Source: JANSYL01 sp965229695 (GTDB lineage: Bacteria > Pseudomonadota > Alphaproteobacteria > Rhodobacterales > Rhodobacteraceae). Taken from it: a DNA stretch of 64,000 nucleotides. The stretch is from positions 372,001 through 436,000 of the forward strand of contig OZ245921.1 in assembly GCA_965229695.1 (NCBI GenBank), in the 5' to 3' direction. The notes below the pieces were generated by a model that had not been told where the DNA came from, did not search any database, and saw only the letters and a list, made by a program, of their open reading frames with translations. The position numbers and the translations under genes are program-made. Shown piece after piece: positions 55,765-64,000 of this stretch. Within the stretch, counting starts at the first letter, position 1. Every line of letters starts with the position of its first letter.

Positions 55765-56773
55765 TATCGGGTTTGAACATCGGCCAGGCGCGAAACTCGA
55801 ACGGTACGCGCCCTTCAATCCTGTCGGCGCTGGGCGAAAGACCGAAGCGCTGGTTGTAAGCCCGGCTGAAATGCACCTGACTGTTAAACCCCGAGGCAGC
55901 CGCGATCTCGCTGAACTTCAACTCGGTTTGGGTGACCAAGCCGCGCGCGCGATCCAGCCGGATGTCGCGGTAATACTCGACCGGTGACTTGCGGACATAT
56001 TGTCGAAAAAGGCGGCTCAGTTGGCGTTGCGAAAGCTCCAACTGGTCAGCAATCTCGGGAATGGTCAGCGTCGTTTCAAGATGCGCTTCCATCAGATCAA
56101 TCGCTGCACGCACAACGCCTGAAGTCACGTACCCCATTGGCTCAACGACCTTTGGGTTCTGCGATCGGTCTTCGCCCCGAACGTCATGATGGAACAGATA
56201 CCTGGCTGTGGCGTTCGCAAGGCTTTCGCCCGCCACCGCATGTACTAAACGCAACCCAAGATCGGTCGAGGCCGTACCGCCGCAGCAGGTAAAAACCCGC
56301 CCATCCAGCACAAACATGTTCTCGGACACGGTGGTGTCTGCCGCGATCTCGCTGAACGCATCGATATGTTCGTAATGGACCGTCGCGGTTTTGCCTTTCA
56401 GCAGGCCGGCCTGAGCCAGCACGATTGCCCCGGTATCCAGGCCCCCGATCAGAGCGCCCGATCGGTCCCATTTTTGCAAGGCCGCGCGAAGCTGGGGCGA
56501 CCCGTGCCGCTCTGGCGTCCAACTGGAACTCACTAGAACAAGCCACAGGTCACGCTGCGCGACCTCCTCCAACGGTTTGGTTTGGACCGCAATCCCGCTG
56601 CTGGATTCAATGGGGCCCCCATGTTGCGAGACAAAACTCCACGAGAATTTGGCGGCCCCGGCCAGGTAGTTCGACACCCGGAATGGATCGATGAAGGACG
56701 TCGTCGCCGACACATTGAAATGCGGCGTGACAAAAACGAGGATCTCATGTTCGGCGAAAGACACGCTCGGCAT
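55724..56773 (-). CDS. GlxA/CdhR-type regulator (DJ-1 domain plus AraC HTH)
   Basis: 349 residues from the ATG at 56773; a TTG at 56788 would add five residues. Residues about 10-190 are the DJ-1/PfpI-like domain with GGLDTGAIVLAQAGLL, a non-catalytic variant without the nucleophile Cys at that spot. The C-terminal AraC HTH is clear (LTIPEIADQLELSQRQLSRL and FSEIAAASGFNSQVHFSRAY). Family relatives GbdR and CdhR sense glycine betaine/dimethylglycine and carnitine. It is placed to control the carnitine operon, and overlaps its last gene at the 3' end. Confidence 0.85.
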   Translation of the reverse strand: MPSVSFAEHEILVFVTPHFNVSATTSFIDPFRVSNYLAGAAKFSWSFVSQHGGPIESSSGIAVQTKPLEEVAQRDLWLVLVSSSWTPERHGSPQLRAALQKWDRSGALIGGLDTGAIVLAQAGLLKGKTATVHYEHIDAFSEIAADTTVSENMFVLDGRVFTCCGGTASTDLGLRLVHAVAGESLANATARYLFHHDVRGEDRSQNPKVVEPMGYVTSGVVRAAIDLMEAHLETTLTIPEIADQLELSQRQLSRLFRQYVRKSPVEYYRDIRLDRARGLVTQTELKFSEIAAASGFNSQVHFSRAYNQRFGLSPSADRIEGRVPFEFRAWPMFKPDIKSADGGSPPGSQ

Positions 56774-56936
56774 GGCTAATTTTGTCAAGCATCGTCCGAA
56801 ATTGTCAAATGAACAGCGTAGATGCCGATTTCATTTTGCGGCTGCGGCGAATGTATCCTTTTGCGGGCAGGGTCGCATAAAGGATGTTCGATACCAAGGG
56901 CCGTTATGGGCCGCCAATGAAGGCGACCCATCTACG

Positions 56937-57569
56937 CTAGATTTCAATGGCCTCGGCGATCGCCAGAGCGTCCTCAAGTTCGACGCCAAGGTAACGGACG
57001 GTGCTGTCCATCTTGGTGTGTCCAAGCAAAAGCTGGACCGCGCGTAAGTTGCCGGTCTTCTTGTAGATTTGGGTCACCTTAGTTCTCCGCATCGAGTGTG
57101 TTCCGTATGCGTTCGCCTCAAGGCCAATCGATGTGACCCAATCTCGGACAATCCTTGCATACTGGCGTGTCGAGATGTGGAGACGTTCGTGGAACCGACC
57201 TGGCCAAAGATACTCGGATCCGACCATCAGTTCGTCTTCCATCCATTTAGCGACCGAAGTGCGGGTCCCTTCCGAAATTTCGAAGCGCACCGGTTTCTGA
57301 GTTTTGCTTTGCAGAACAGAAGCTCTTTCTTTGATCTGGCCAGATGCCATTACATCGACGACTTTCATCTTCACCAAGTCACAGCCGCGAAGCTTGCTGT
57401 CTATCGCCATGTTGAACAGAGCGAGGTCGCGATGGTTCTCTGCGAGTTTTAGCCGAACCCTGATCGCCCACACGTGTTTGGGCTTGAGTGGCCGTTTCTG
57501 ACCGACAATCCGGCCTTTGTTCCAGGCGGGTCGCAGTGCACGGATGGCAGGTAAGTTTGGTGTTTGCAT
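56937..57569 (-). CDS. Short tyrosine recombinase (phage-type integrase catalytic domain)
   Basis: 210 residues from the ATG at 57569; most integrases are longer because they have an N-terminal arm- and core-binding domain, which is short here. Catalytic residues: Arg61 in SKLRGCDL, His158-x-x-Arg161 in GTHSMRRTK, His184 in LLGHTKMD and Tyr193 in VRYLGVE. All are present, so it could be active, possibly as part of a compact mobile element or a DNA-inversion system. No att site or tRNA was recognised beside it. Confidence 0.85.
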   Translation of the reverse strand: MQTPNLPAIRALRPAWNKGRIVGQKRPLKPKHVWAIRVRLKLAENHRDLALFNMAIDSKLRGCDLVKMKVVDVMASGQIKERASVLQSKTQKPVRFEISEGTRTSVAKWMEDELMVGSEYLWPGRFHERLHISTRQYARIVRDWVTSIGLEANAYGTHSMRRTKVTQIYKKTGNLRAVQLLLGHTKMDSTVRYLGVELEDALAIAEAIEI

Positions 57570-57640
57570 GACTGATCCTCCGATCCGCCATGCCCTCCCA
57601 CAACGACAACCGGACGTTGACCGTGCCAGCATATCACAGG

Positions 57641-57674
57641 ATGCTGCATCGCATCCGAGGTCAGGTCAGAGGCC
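57641..57674 (+). repeat. Partial copy of the repeat's tail block
   Basis: ATGCTGCATCGCATCCGAGG matches the block that follows copies 1 and 5 of the 72-bp repeat. No core is found at the expected distance upstream, so it is a truncated copy next to the recombinase. Confidence 0.45.
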
Positions 57675-57714
57675 TTCGGTCCCAAAGGCCGACGCGGCCA
57701 GGGAGGGCAGCGCG

Positions 57715-58068
57715 ATGATTTTGCCTCTTAGGGTACTTAGCCTTTGCAATGCCTTCATTGCGTTGGCCACTTCGTCACTTGCTGATGTTCCTCTTTCAGA
57801 TGAGTTGCGTTGCCTAGTGTCCGGAAAACTGACCGCAGAGTGCCGCTTCGTAGCTGCAACGAGCGCAGAAAGGATAACCGCGGAGAACTACGAAGCTGCA
57901 AGAGAACTGTGCCCAACATCTCAGAACAACAGAAATGTAGAAGTCGAGTTTGTGGCCAACGACACAATCATTGGTTGGGCCTCGGTAGTCATTGAGCCCC
58001 ATGAATTTGATGTTTCTCTGCCGTTATTTCGTTTCTACCTTCGGTGCAGGAAGACAGTGGTCCCTTAA
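57715..58068 (+). CDS. Small secreted protein, unknown
   Basis: 117 residues from the ATG at 57715 with GGGAGG upstream. An N-terminal signal peptide (LPLRVLSLCNAFIALATSSLA) is likely. The mature part has Cys residues (CLVSG, CRFVA, LCPTS, LRCRK) that could make disulfides. No family recognised. It follows the recombinase in divergent orientation. Confidence 0.6.
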   Translation: MILPLRVLSLCNAFIALATSSLADVPLSDELRCLVSGKLTAECRFVAATSAERITAENYEAARELCPTSQNNRNVEVEFVANDTIIGWASVVIEPHEFDVSLPLFRFYLRCRKTVVP

Positions 58069-58172
58069 GTATCGCAGTGTAAGCTCGCCAAACCGAACTT
58101 AGAGCAGTCCAAAACGAGCGGCAGCTTTTCCGCATTCAGCCGACCTTGGATAATGCTTTGATCTCGCAGATG

Positions 58173-58244
58173 CAGCGAACGGCCGGTTCGGTGAAGCTGC
58201 ATCGCGGCGCGTGTTCAAAAGATGAATGGCAGCTTTGGGCCGTC
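58173..58244 (+). repeat. 72-bp intergenic repeat, copy 4
   Basis: Begins CAGCGAACGGCCGG and ends GCTTTGGGCCGTC, 72 bases, with the tail block GCATCCGAGGTCTGC at 58287-58301 (its GAGGTC is 49 bases past the core, as in copy 1). GATGCAGC and GCTGCATC form an inverted repeat around the start of the core. Lies in the 520-base gap before the collagen-like gene; short ORFs in this gap are not supported. Confidence 0.78.
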
Positions 58245-58588
58245 ACTGTCTCACAGGGCTCTCCAGACCGTGACGAACGCTGCGCTGCATCCGAGGTCTG
58301 CTTTGAGCCCAAAATACTGGATCTGTAGTTTACGCGAATGCCTATCTTTGTACGTACTCAGGGCTTGTGAGCGGGGTCATCGAGCTTCGAAGAATCGATA
58401 CCAGAGCATCCAGCGACGTGATGAACGCAGTCTTAGTTGCGCTGTCGATGACCATATGCCGTCTTACGATTCTTGCGGAATGGATCAGTTGACGACGCTG
58501 AGAAAGCAGAGCTAACGTGACTAGGTCAGGGTCGCTAGCGAGCACGTAAAGCGATACAGCGGTAAGTCTTGCAAAGACGGGTGGGAAA

Positions 58589-59749
58589 ATGACTGAGAAT
58601 GAAATTGCTGAGCAAATTCTTGAAGATTCAGCGCAACGACGAGACTCTGCATTTGATGCTATAGATGAGTACTTTGACGCGGATTTATCTTATCCGGTGA
58701 TCGCGACTGGTAGTGATGATCTCAATCTTCTTAGCGTCGATAGCCAACAGCTGAAAGCAGTTGTAGAAGAAATCAAGAACACGCCAATAAATCAATTTCA
58801 TGAGTTCAACGGAAAGAACATAATTAGTGTGCCGGAGTTTCAGCGGTTTCATGTGCTCCGATACGGGACTCTGGTGCTAAATGATGAGACGCAGATCTTG
58901 GCAGATTTTGAGATTGCAAATAAAGTTGAGGCTTGGTCGCCCCGCCACTTTATCGTATTTGTTGAGAAGCTCGTATTTGTGACACCTGAAAAAACAGTGC
59001 ATCTCGGGTGCACTAACTATTTCTACACTCCTCAGGAACCTTTTGGTGCTCCCAGAAAAGCTAAGACAGGGAGAAGTGGATCAGGACATCACGGGCAAGC
59101 TAAGGCAGATAATGGAGAAAAGGGTCAGCGCGCTTTTGGTGGGCATCAAGGAATGTTTGAAAACCGATGGCCCCCGCGTGAGCGCATCTATTATGTGCAC
59201 ACACCCAATCTATGGCTTTTCGTAAACGAAGTTGAAGTCCAAGGCTCGACTAACGAAACTCCATTCTTCGTTTTCGAACAACGTGGTTGCGATGGAGGTG
59301 ATGCTCAAGATGGAGGAGAAGGCGGGGACGGTGGGGCAGGAGCGCGTGGAAAGAAGGGCAAAGACTGGATTGCCACTTGTCATGTAGGACCTGGTGAAGG
59401 CGGAGATGGCGGGGATGGTTCCCGTGGTGGAAGAGGAGGTAGAGGCGGCTTTGGCGGACGTGGCGGCGACGTTAATATCATTGGGACAAATGACGCGGTC
59501 TCTGAGGTAATTAAGAGCGTATTTCTCACTAAAGGTGGTGTGGCTGGAGAACCCGGAAAAGGTGCGCCAGGCGGCAAAGGCGGAGCACGGGGCGAGGGCG
59601 GCGGTCCCACGGTCTTTTGTGGGCGCGGTAAGCCAGGGGTTCCTGGGAAAGATGGAGCTCATGGCCTGCGCGGCGATTTGGGTATTGATGGAGCGGATGG
59701 GAATAAGGCCACGATGTATGTGGATGACATTAACGATCTTCTCTCGTAG
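58589..59749 (+). CDS. Collagen-like Gly-rich repeat protein
   Basis: 386 residues. The first about 230 residues are a mixed alpha/beta domain of no known family. From about 231 to 370 the sequence is dense in Gly-x-y triplets (e.g. GGDGGAGARGKKG, GRGGRGGFGGRGG, GVAGEPGKGAPGGKGG, GKPGVPGKDGAHG), broken by two short non-repeat inserts with Cys. No signal peptide or anchor. A triple-helical stalk is plausible, for surface or phage-like use, but the break-up of the repeat and lack of an export signal leave the role open. Confidence 0.7.
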   Translation: MTENEIAEQILEDSAQRRDSAFDAIDEYFDADLSYPVIATGSDDLNLLSVDSQQLKAVVEEIKNTPINQFHEFNGKNIISVPEFQRFHVLRYGTLVLNDETQILADFEIANKVEAWSPRHFIVFVEKLVFVTPEKTVHLGCTNYFYTPQEPFGAPRKAKTGRSGSGHHGQAKADNGEKGQRAFGGHQGMFENRWPPRERIYYVHTPNLWLFVNEVEVQGSTNETPFFVFEQRGCDGGDAQDGGEGGDGGAGARGKKGKDWIATCHVGPGEGGDGGDGSRGGRGGRGGFGGRGGDVNIIGTNDAVSEVIKSVFLTKGGVAGEPGKGAPGGKGGARGEGGGPTVFCGRGKPGVPGKDGAHGLRGDLGIDGADGNKATMYVDDINDLLS

Positions 59750-59918
59750 AGGGCCGAGGTGAGCTGATCTGTTTAAGCAGTTTTTCTTTATATTGTTAGC
59801 GCGATCCACTTTGCGGTCGAATCTGTTGACGAGACTGAAGCAGTCAACGGAGAAAACGAAACGAACAACTGCTTCGTCCGCAATGTGTGAGTTTGGGTCT
59901 AACTCGATCTTGCGGTCG

Positions 59919-59990
59919 CAGCGAAAGTCCGGTCTGGCGGGCCGCGTCGCAGCATGGCGAAGTGGAGTTGAACGTCCGCTTTGGGCCGTC
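59919..59990 (+). repeat. 72-bp intergenic repeat, copy 5
   Basis: Begins CAGCGAAAGTCCGG and ends GCTTTGGGCCGTC, 72 bases; its last two bases overlap the stop of the LysR gene. The rest of the 59750-59988 gap shows no gene. Confidence 0.78.
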
Positions 59991-60921
59991 AATCACCTGT
60001 CAGCAGCGGAGGGACATAGGTTTCCGCGAGGGAGATCACCGCTTCAAGCCGCGCAACTCGGCGGGTGCCGGGCCGGTACGCCAGAAAAACCCGGAAGGCG
60101 CGCGACGTGTAATCGGGAAGGCATCGGCAGAGGCCACCCTCGGCAATTGCGCTCCGCACCATGAACTCAGGAAGAAACGCAGCCCCGTGACCGGCCAATG
60201 CAAGATCAAGAAGAACGGTGAAATTCTGCACCCCTACCGCGCCGTTCACCTCCACGACGGAGCTCTGCCCGCCGCGCTGGAGTGTCCAATTGGTGGCGGT
60301 TCGATCACCGCGAAAGACCAAGCATGGCACACGCGACAAATCGGCAGGAGCGTTCAGTCGATGGTGTTGAGCAAAGGCCGGTGACGCGACTAGCCAAGCT
60401 CTGAAGGCGCCGAGTTCCCGCGCGACAAGCCGATCGTCTTTGAATGTCCCCACGCGAAACGCGAGATCTGTGCCCGGATCTTGCATGTCTTCAAACGCGT
60501 AGCCTGTTCTCATCGCCAACTTTAGCTCAGGGTGCTGCGACTGAATGATTGGCAGCAGCGTTCTGGTGACAAGCCCACCGAATTCAGGTGTTGCCGTGAT
60601 CCGAACCAGGCCGGACACGCCAACGCTTTCTTCTCGGGCCACATCGTCGAGAAGGTCGACCTCTGCCAGGATCGACCGAATACGAAAATCCAGCTGTTTG
60701 CCGACTGGTGTGAGCTTGACCGATCGTGCGCCGCGCTCGAGGAGCTTGACCCCAAGATGTGCCTCAAGCTGCGCGACATAGCGGCTGACGCCAGACTTGG
60801 CGATGCCCAAGCGTTCCGCCGCCGCGCTGATCCCGCCAAGCCGCGCCACCGCGTTGAAGCAACGGAGCGCCGGGAGGCTGATTGTTCCAATATCTTGAAC
60901 CATAGGTTCAATATTATCCAT
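59989..60921 (-). CDS. LysR-family regulator
   Basis: 310 residues from the ATG at 60921 (an ATG at 60903 is also possible). HTH region ISLPALRCFNAVARLGGISA and AERLGIAKSGVSRYVAQLE, then the substrate-binding domain (VRITATPEFGGLVTRTLL, FRVGTFKDDRLVAREL). Divergent to the SDR gene 80 bases away, whose operon it most likely controls. The effector is unknown. Confidence 0.9.
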   Translation of the reverse strand: MDNIEPMVQDIGTISLPALRCFNAVARLGGISAAAERLGIAKSGVSRYVAQLEAHLGVKLLERGARSVKLTPVGKQLDFRIRSILAEVDLLDDVAREESVGVSGLVRITATPEFGGLVTRTLLPIIQSQHPELKLAMRTGYAFEDMQDPGTDLAFRVGTFKDDRLVARELGAFRAWLVASPAFAQHHRLNAPADLSRVPCLVFRGDRTATNWTLQRGGQSSVVEVNGAVGVQNFTVLLDLALAGHGAAFLPEFMVRSAIAEGGLCRCLPDYTSRAFRVFLAYRPGTRRVARLEAVISLAETYVPPLLTGD

Positions 60922-61001
60922 CTGTTCTGCTTGTTTGGCAAGGCGTACCTCCTTCCCACGACCAAGCCCCAAAAACGGGGCCGATCAGTTGGAGAAAGAA
61001 A

Positions 61002-61886
61002 ATGAACATTCTTATTACAGGTGCCAGCAGTGGCTTCGGTGCGTTGATGGTGGCAGATCTGACCAAGGCCGGACACAAGGTCGTCGGCACGGTCCGCGAC
61101 CCACAGGGCAGAAACGCCGAAGCCGCCCAGGCACTAAGGGCGCTTGGCGCTGAGATCGTCGAGATTGACGTGACAGATGACAGCTCGGTCCATGCCGGTG
61201 TGCGCAAGGCGCAAGACATACTGGGCGGCGTCGACGCCCTGATCAACAATGCGGGCGTCGGCGCACATGGCTTACAAGAGAACTTTTCGGCCGATGATTT
61301 CCATCGCCTCTTCGACATCAATGTCTTTGGTGTACAGCGGATGATCCGGGCGGTTCTGCCTGAAATGCGTGAACGAGGGTCCGGCCTGATCCTGAACGTC
61401 TCTAGCCTTTTGGGACGTGTCGTGTTGCCGTTCTACGGCCCCTACAACGCGACGAAATGGGCTGTGGAAGCCCTGAGCGAGAATTACCGCGTGGAACTTA
61501 GCCAATTTGGTGTGGACGTTGCGATCATTGAGCCCGGCGGGTTTCCGACCGGCTTCTTCGGCAACTTCATCTATCCAACGTCAACAGATCGCGATGCAGG
61601 GTACGGCGAAATGGCTGCCGCGCCGCAAGCCGCGCTCGACGGGTTTGCCGATTTCCTGAATGCCAACCCGCAGCAGACCCCGCAATTGGTGGCAGATGCC
61701 GTGGTTTCGGTTGTGCAAACGACGCCCGGTCTGCGACCGTTCCGGACCGAGGTGGATCAGGTCGGTATGGGCGATGCAATACGGCCCATGAACACCCAAT
61801 TGGCCGAGGTGACCGAAGCGCTGTTCACAAACTTCGGAATGGCGGACATGCTCAAACTCAAAGTGAGCGACGCAAAGGCCGCATAA
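61002..61886 (+). CDS. Short-chain dehydrogenase (LysR-controlled)
   Basis: 294 residues. ITGASSGFGALM Rossmann motif, NNAGVGAHG, catalytic Ser in NVSSLLGRVV, Tyr-x-x-x-Lys in YGPYNATKWAVE, and EPGGFPTGF. A complete SDR with a long C-terminal extension. Substrate unknown. It is separated from the next SDR by a hairpin, and both follow the LysR gene. Confidence 0.88.
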   Translation: MNILITGASSGFGALMVADLTKAGHKVVGTVRDPQGRNAEAAQALRALGAEIVEIDVTDDSSVHAGVRKAQDILGGVDALINNAGVGAHGLQENFSADDFHRLFDINVFGVQRMIRAVLPEMRERGSGLILNVSSLLGRVVLPFYGPYNATKWAVEALSENYRVELSQFGVDVAIIEPGGFPTGFFGNFIYPTSTDRDAGYGEMAAAPQAALDGFADFLNANPQQTPQLVADAVVSVVQTTPGLRPFRTEVDQVGMGDAIRPMNTQLAEVTEALFTNFGMADMLKLKVSDAKAA

Positions 61887-61894
61887 GAAAGCCG

Positions 61895-61921
61895 GCTGGC
61901 CGATCTTTGAACGGCCAGCCG
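61895..61921 (+). promoter_or_regulatory. Hairpin between the two SDR genes
   Basis: GGCTGGCCG and CGGCCAGCC form a perfect 9-bp stem with a 9-base loop, 8 bases past the SDR stop. No T-run follows, so it may stabilise or reduce readthrough of the mRNA rather than end it. Confidence 0.6.
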
Positions 61922-61957
61922 ACCCAGATTCAATCAGGGTAGGAGAGAAAACACGCC

Positions 61958-62794
61958 ATGACCCATCCAGCATTCAATTCTGACTCCGTTGCTGTCGTCA
62001 CCGGCGGCGCCTCGGGTATCGGACTGGCCGCCGTTCAAGCCTTCTCAGCGATGGGAATGCGGGTGGTCATTGTCGACCGGGCGGCGGACAAACTGACAGC
62101 GGCAGCCGAAACCGCCCGCGCAGCAGGGGCAGCCGATGTCTTGACGGCCTCGACCGAGGTCGGCGACCGTGGCGAGCTTGAAGCCCTGGAAAGCAGAATC
62201 GCGGATGCGTTCGGCGGGACCGACATCCTGATGAACAATGCCGGGATCGGGATGCGCTCCTCCTGTGTCGGTCCGCTTGATGCCTGGCAAAGCACGCTTG
62301 GGGTAAACCTTTGGGGGCCGATCCATTCCACGCAGGTCTTCCTGCCACGCATGATCGAACGCGGTCGTCCAGGCGCGATCGTCAACACAGGGTCGAAGCA
62401 GGGGATCACCACACCACCCGGGAACCCGGCCTATAATGTCTCGAAAGCGGGTCTAAAGGCGTTCACCGAAGCCCTGGCGCACGAGCTTCGAAACACCGAA
62501 GGTGCCCAGATCACAGCCCATCTGTTGATACCAGGCTTCGTCCATACCGGCATGATTGGCGCAGCCGAGAAACCTCCGGCTGCATGGACGGCCGATCAAA
62601 CCGTGGACTACTTTCTCGACAGCGTAAATCGCGGCGATTTCTACATCCTCTGTCCCGACAATGACGTGACCCGAGAGATTGACGAGCGGCGGATCGCTTG
62701 GGCCGTTGGCGATATCATTGAGAACCGCCCAGCTCTCAGCCGATGGCACCCGGACTACGCGGCCGCCTTCGCGGACCATATGGATCGAAACTGA
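61958..62794 (+). CDS. Short-chain dehydrogenase (second of the pair)
   Basis: 278 residues, with AGGAGAG before the ATG. VTGGASGIGLAAV, NNAGIGMRS, catalytic Ser in NTGSKQGIT and Tyr-x-x-x-Lys in PAYNVSKAGLKA. Like the one before it, a complete SDR, with a C-terminal region ending near WHPDYAAAFADH. The two SDRs are probably co-transcribed under the LysR regulator. Substrate unknown. Confidence 0.88.
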   Translation: MTHPAFNSDSVAVVTGGASGIGLAAVQAFSAMGMRVVIVDRAADKLTAAAETARAAGAADVLTASTEVGDRGELEALESRIADAFGGTDILMNNAGIGMRSSCVGPLDAWQSTLGVNLWGPIHSTQVFLPRMIERGRPGAIVNTGSKQGITTPPGNPAYNVSKAGLKAFTEALAHELRNTEGAQITAHLLIPGFVHTGMIGAAEKPPAAWTADQTVDYFLDSVNRGDFYILCPDNDVTREIDERRIAWAVGDIIENRPALSRWHPDYAAAFADHMDRN

Positions 62795-62851
62795 AAACGC
62801 CGACAGATACCCACGAGCATAGCATTAAATCACTGAAATTGCTCGGTAAGA

Positions 62852-63538
62852 TCATCGCCGGTAGCGCCTTAGCACGATCAAAGTCATCACCATGTAGCCC
62901 ATGGCGATGGGCGCCAACAAAAACGGGATAAGCGCGATTGGGAACAGGTTTGTCGCGTGAACCTCCCCCAGCGCGAATACCTGCAAGGGCGTTTCGAAAC
63001 TCAGCACCCCAATTCCATAGGCCCAAGCGAAATCGGCAAGTCCAAAAATGATCGTCCAAAATGCCAGTCGCTGCGACATGACCCCGGTCCTCAGATATTG
63101 CAGCACCAGGAAGCTGGCGAGCAAACCTGTCGTGACGTCACCAATTCCGGCCCAGTAGGCAAAAGCCGTCCCCACATTCCCTCGGAAGTGCTCCAGCAGG
63201 TAAAGACCGCCAACCAATCGAAAGGCCTGAACACCCATCAGCCAGCCCAGATCAATGCCATCGGGAACGATGAACCGCGGGAAGATGAGAACAAGCAAAG
63301 GTGGAATAGCCAGGCTGGTCAGCATCACGCCAGGCATGACCAGCGGGTTTATGGCAAGGAACTGACCATAAAACACGAACCAGAGCGTGACGGACGAAAA
63401 GACGAGCAATCCCGCGACCATGATCAGCGCATGCCGCAGTCCCGCGCCCGCGAAATAGTAGGTCGCGAACATATAAAACGGGCCGCTCGCCAAAGAGGAC
63501 ACCAGCAGAACGTTGGTTAGCGTTGAGAAATCCGGCAT
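62852..63538 (-). CDS. Multi-pass membrane protein of unknown function
   Basis: 228 residues from the ATG at 63538 (MPDFSTLTNV), preceded by GAGGAGAGGG. About seven hydrophobic helices, e.g. ALIMVAGLLVFSSVTLWFVF and GVMLTSLAIPPLLVLIF. No family recognised by name. It follows the DoxX gene by 13 bases in the same direction, so they are probably one operon. Confidence 0.7.
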   Translation of the reverse strand: MPDFSTLTNVLLVSSLASGPFYMFATYYFAGAGLRHALIMVAGLLVFSSVTLWFVFYGQFLAINPLVMPGVMLTSLAIPPLLVLIFPRFIVPDGIDLGWLMGVQAFRLVGGLYLLEHFRGNVGTAFAYWAGIGDVTTGLLASFLVLQYLRTGVMSQRLAFWTIIFGLADFAWAYGIGVLSFETPLQVFALGEVHATNLFPIALIPFLLAPIAMGYMVMTLIVLRRYRR

Positions 63539-63551
63539 CAACCCTCTCCTC

Positions 63552-63968
63552 TCAGACCGTGGTAGATCGGTGAGAGACACCGATCTGCGTGATAAGAAGA
63601 GCCGCCCCGATCAAGGCGAAGCCTTTGAAGAAATGCGCCTGTTGCAGAGCCCAGAGCACGGGGTCGGTTTCCGTTAGCAACTCATACCCGTGCACCACAA
63701 AGGTCACCGGAACGAGGAAGATAATGAGCAGCCAGCCACCCAGACGCGGGTGCCAGTTGAAAAGGATCATCGTTGCCCCGATCAACTCCACCGCGCCCGA
63801 GATCAGCGTCAGAAAGACGGGGAACGGAACCGCCGCTGGCATCAGAGAGACGTAATAGGGGATATTGGTGAAATGCGTGACGCCTGAAAGGAAGAACAGC
63901 GAGGTGAACAGCGCACGCGCCGCAAGCGTCAGGCTGACATGGTTGGGAAGCTGCGTTTCTGAAAGCAT
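63552..63968 (-). CDS. DoxX-family membrane protein
   Basis: 138 residues with four hydrophobic helices, and the DoxX-like pattern LFFLSGVTHF, VELIGATMILF and GWLLIIFLVPVTFVVHGYEL. DoxX proteins are small inner-membrane proteins, in some bacteria part of quinol or thiosulfate oxidoreductases, in many of unknown role. It is the first gene of the pair; the promoter would lie in the 32 bases to the window edge or beyond. Confidence 0.8.
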   Translation of the reverse strand: MLSETQLPNHVSLTLAARALFTSLFFLSGVTHFTNIPYYVSLMPAAVPFPVFLTLISGAVELIGATMILFNWHPRLGGWLLIIFLVPVTFVVHGYELLTETDPVLWALQQAHFFKGFALIGAALLITQIGVSHRSTTV

Positions 63969-64000
63969 GAGGTCGCTCCGATCGAAGCGGGCCCAGGGCG

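Noticed and set aside
58222..58545. Short ORFs on both strands before the collagen-like gene
   Set aside because: They lie in the repeat copy and its tail and have no ribosome site or motif.
43506..59990. The 72-bp repeats as integron attC sites
   Set aside because: No GTTRRRY core pairs were found, and the recombinase at 56937 lacks the extra domain of integron integrases.

Overview
The window looks like DNA from a marine alphaproteobacterium of the Rhodobacterales (Roseobacter-type). The protein composition, the mix of quaternary-amine catabolism genes, sugar-type ABC transporters and large RTX proteins, and the non-pyrrolysine MttB gene all suggest this. No rRNA or tRNA gene was recognised, and the assignment comes from gene content only.

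Layout. 0-3.4 kb: the C-terminal part of a GcvT-domain protein, an MttB-family methyltransferase and a TetR regulator. 3.4-16 kb (minus strand): a tightly coupled operon, read right to left. It has an Imm11-like putative immunity gene (with a decayed paralogue upstream), an AHH-nuclease-like protein ending in an N-terminal Hint/intein fragment, a short HlyC-like acyltransferase, a 2089-aa RTX protein that begins with the matching C-terminal Hint fragment, a second HlyC-like acyltransferase, an acyl carrier protein and a ketoacyl synthase. 16.4-19.5 kb: the type I secretion MFP and ABC exporter that probably serve this operon. 19.6-24.3 kb: a small lipoprotein and an RND efflux pump. 24.8-30.7 kb: an ABC importer with a cupin and an RraA-family protein. 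30.8-38 kb: a mobilisation module (MobC, relaxase-helicase, ParDE, ParB-like protein, H-NS-like protein). 38-43.4 kb: two convergent cassettes, each with a ParB-like gene, one also with a Dam-type methylase; this is a candidate defence island. 43.5-48 kb: small accessory genes separated by copies of a 72-bp repeat. 48.3-56.8 kb: carnitine/choline-sulfate catabolism with a GlxA/CdhR-type regulator. 57-60 kb: a small tyrosine recombinase, a secreted protein and a collagen-like protein, again with repeat copies. 60-64 kb: LysR, two SDR enzymes, and two membrane proteins including a DoxX.

The most interesting part is the RTX operon. The catalytic Cys and TPxH block of a Hint domain lie at the end of one polypeptide, and the terminal HN block lies at the start of another, with an acyltransferase gene between them. 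All genes overlap by 1-4 bp. A simple model, which is inference, is that the two halves associate in trans to cleave or splice an N-terminal nuclease-like part from or onto the RTX carrier. In this model the acyltransferases use acyl groups supplied by the dedicated ACP and ketoacyl synthase, and the type I system exports the product.
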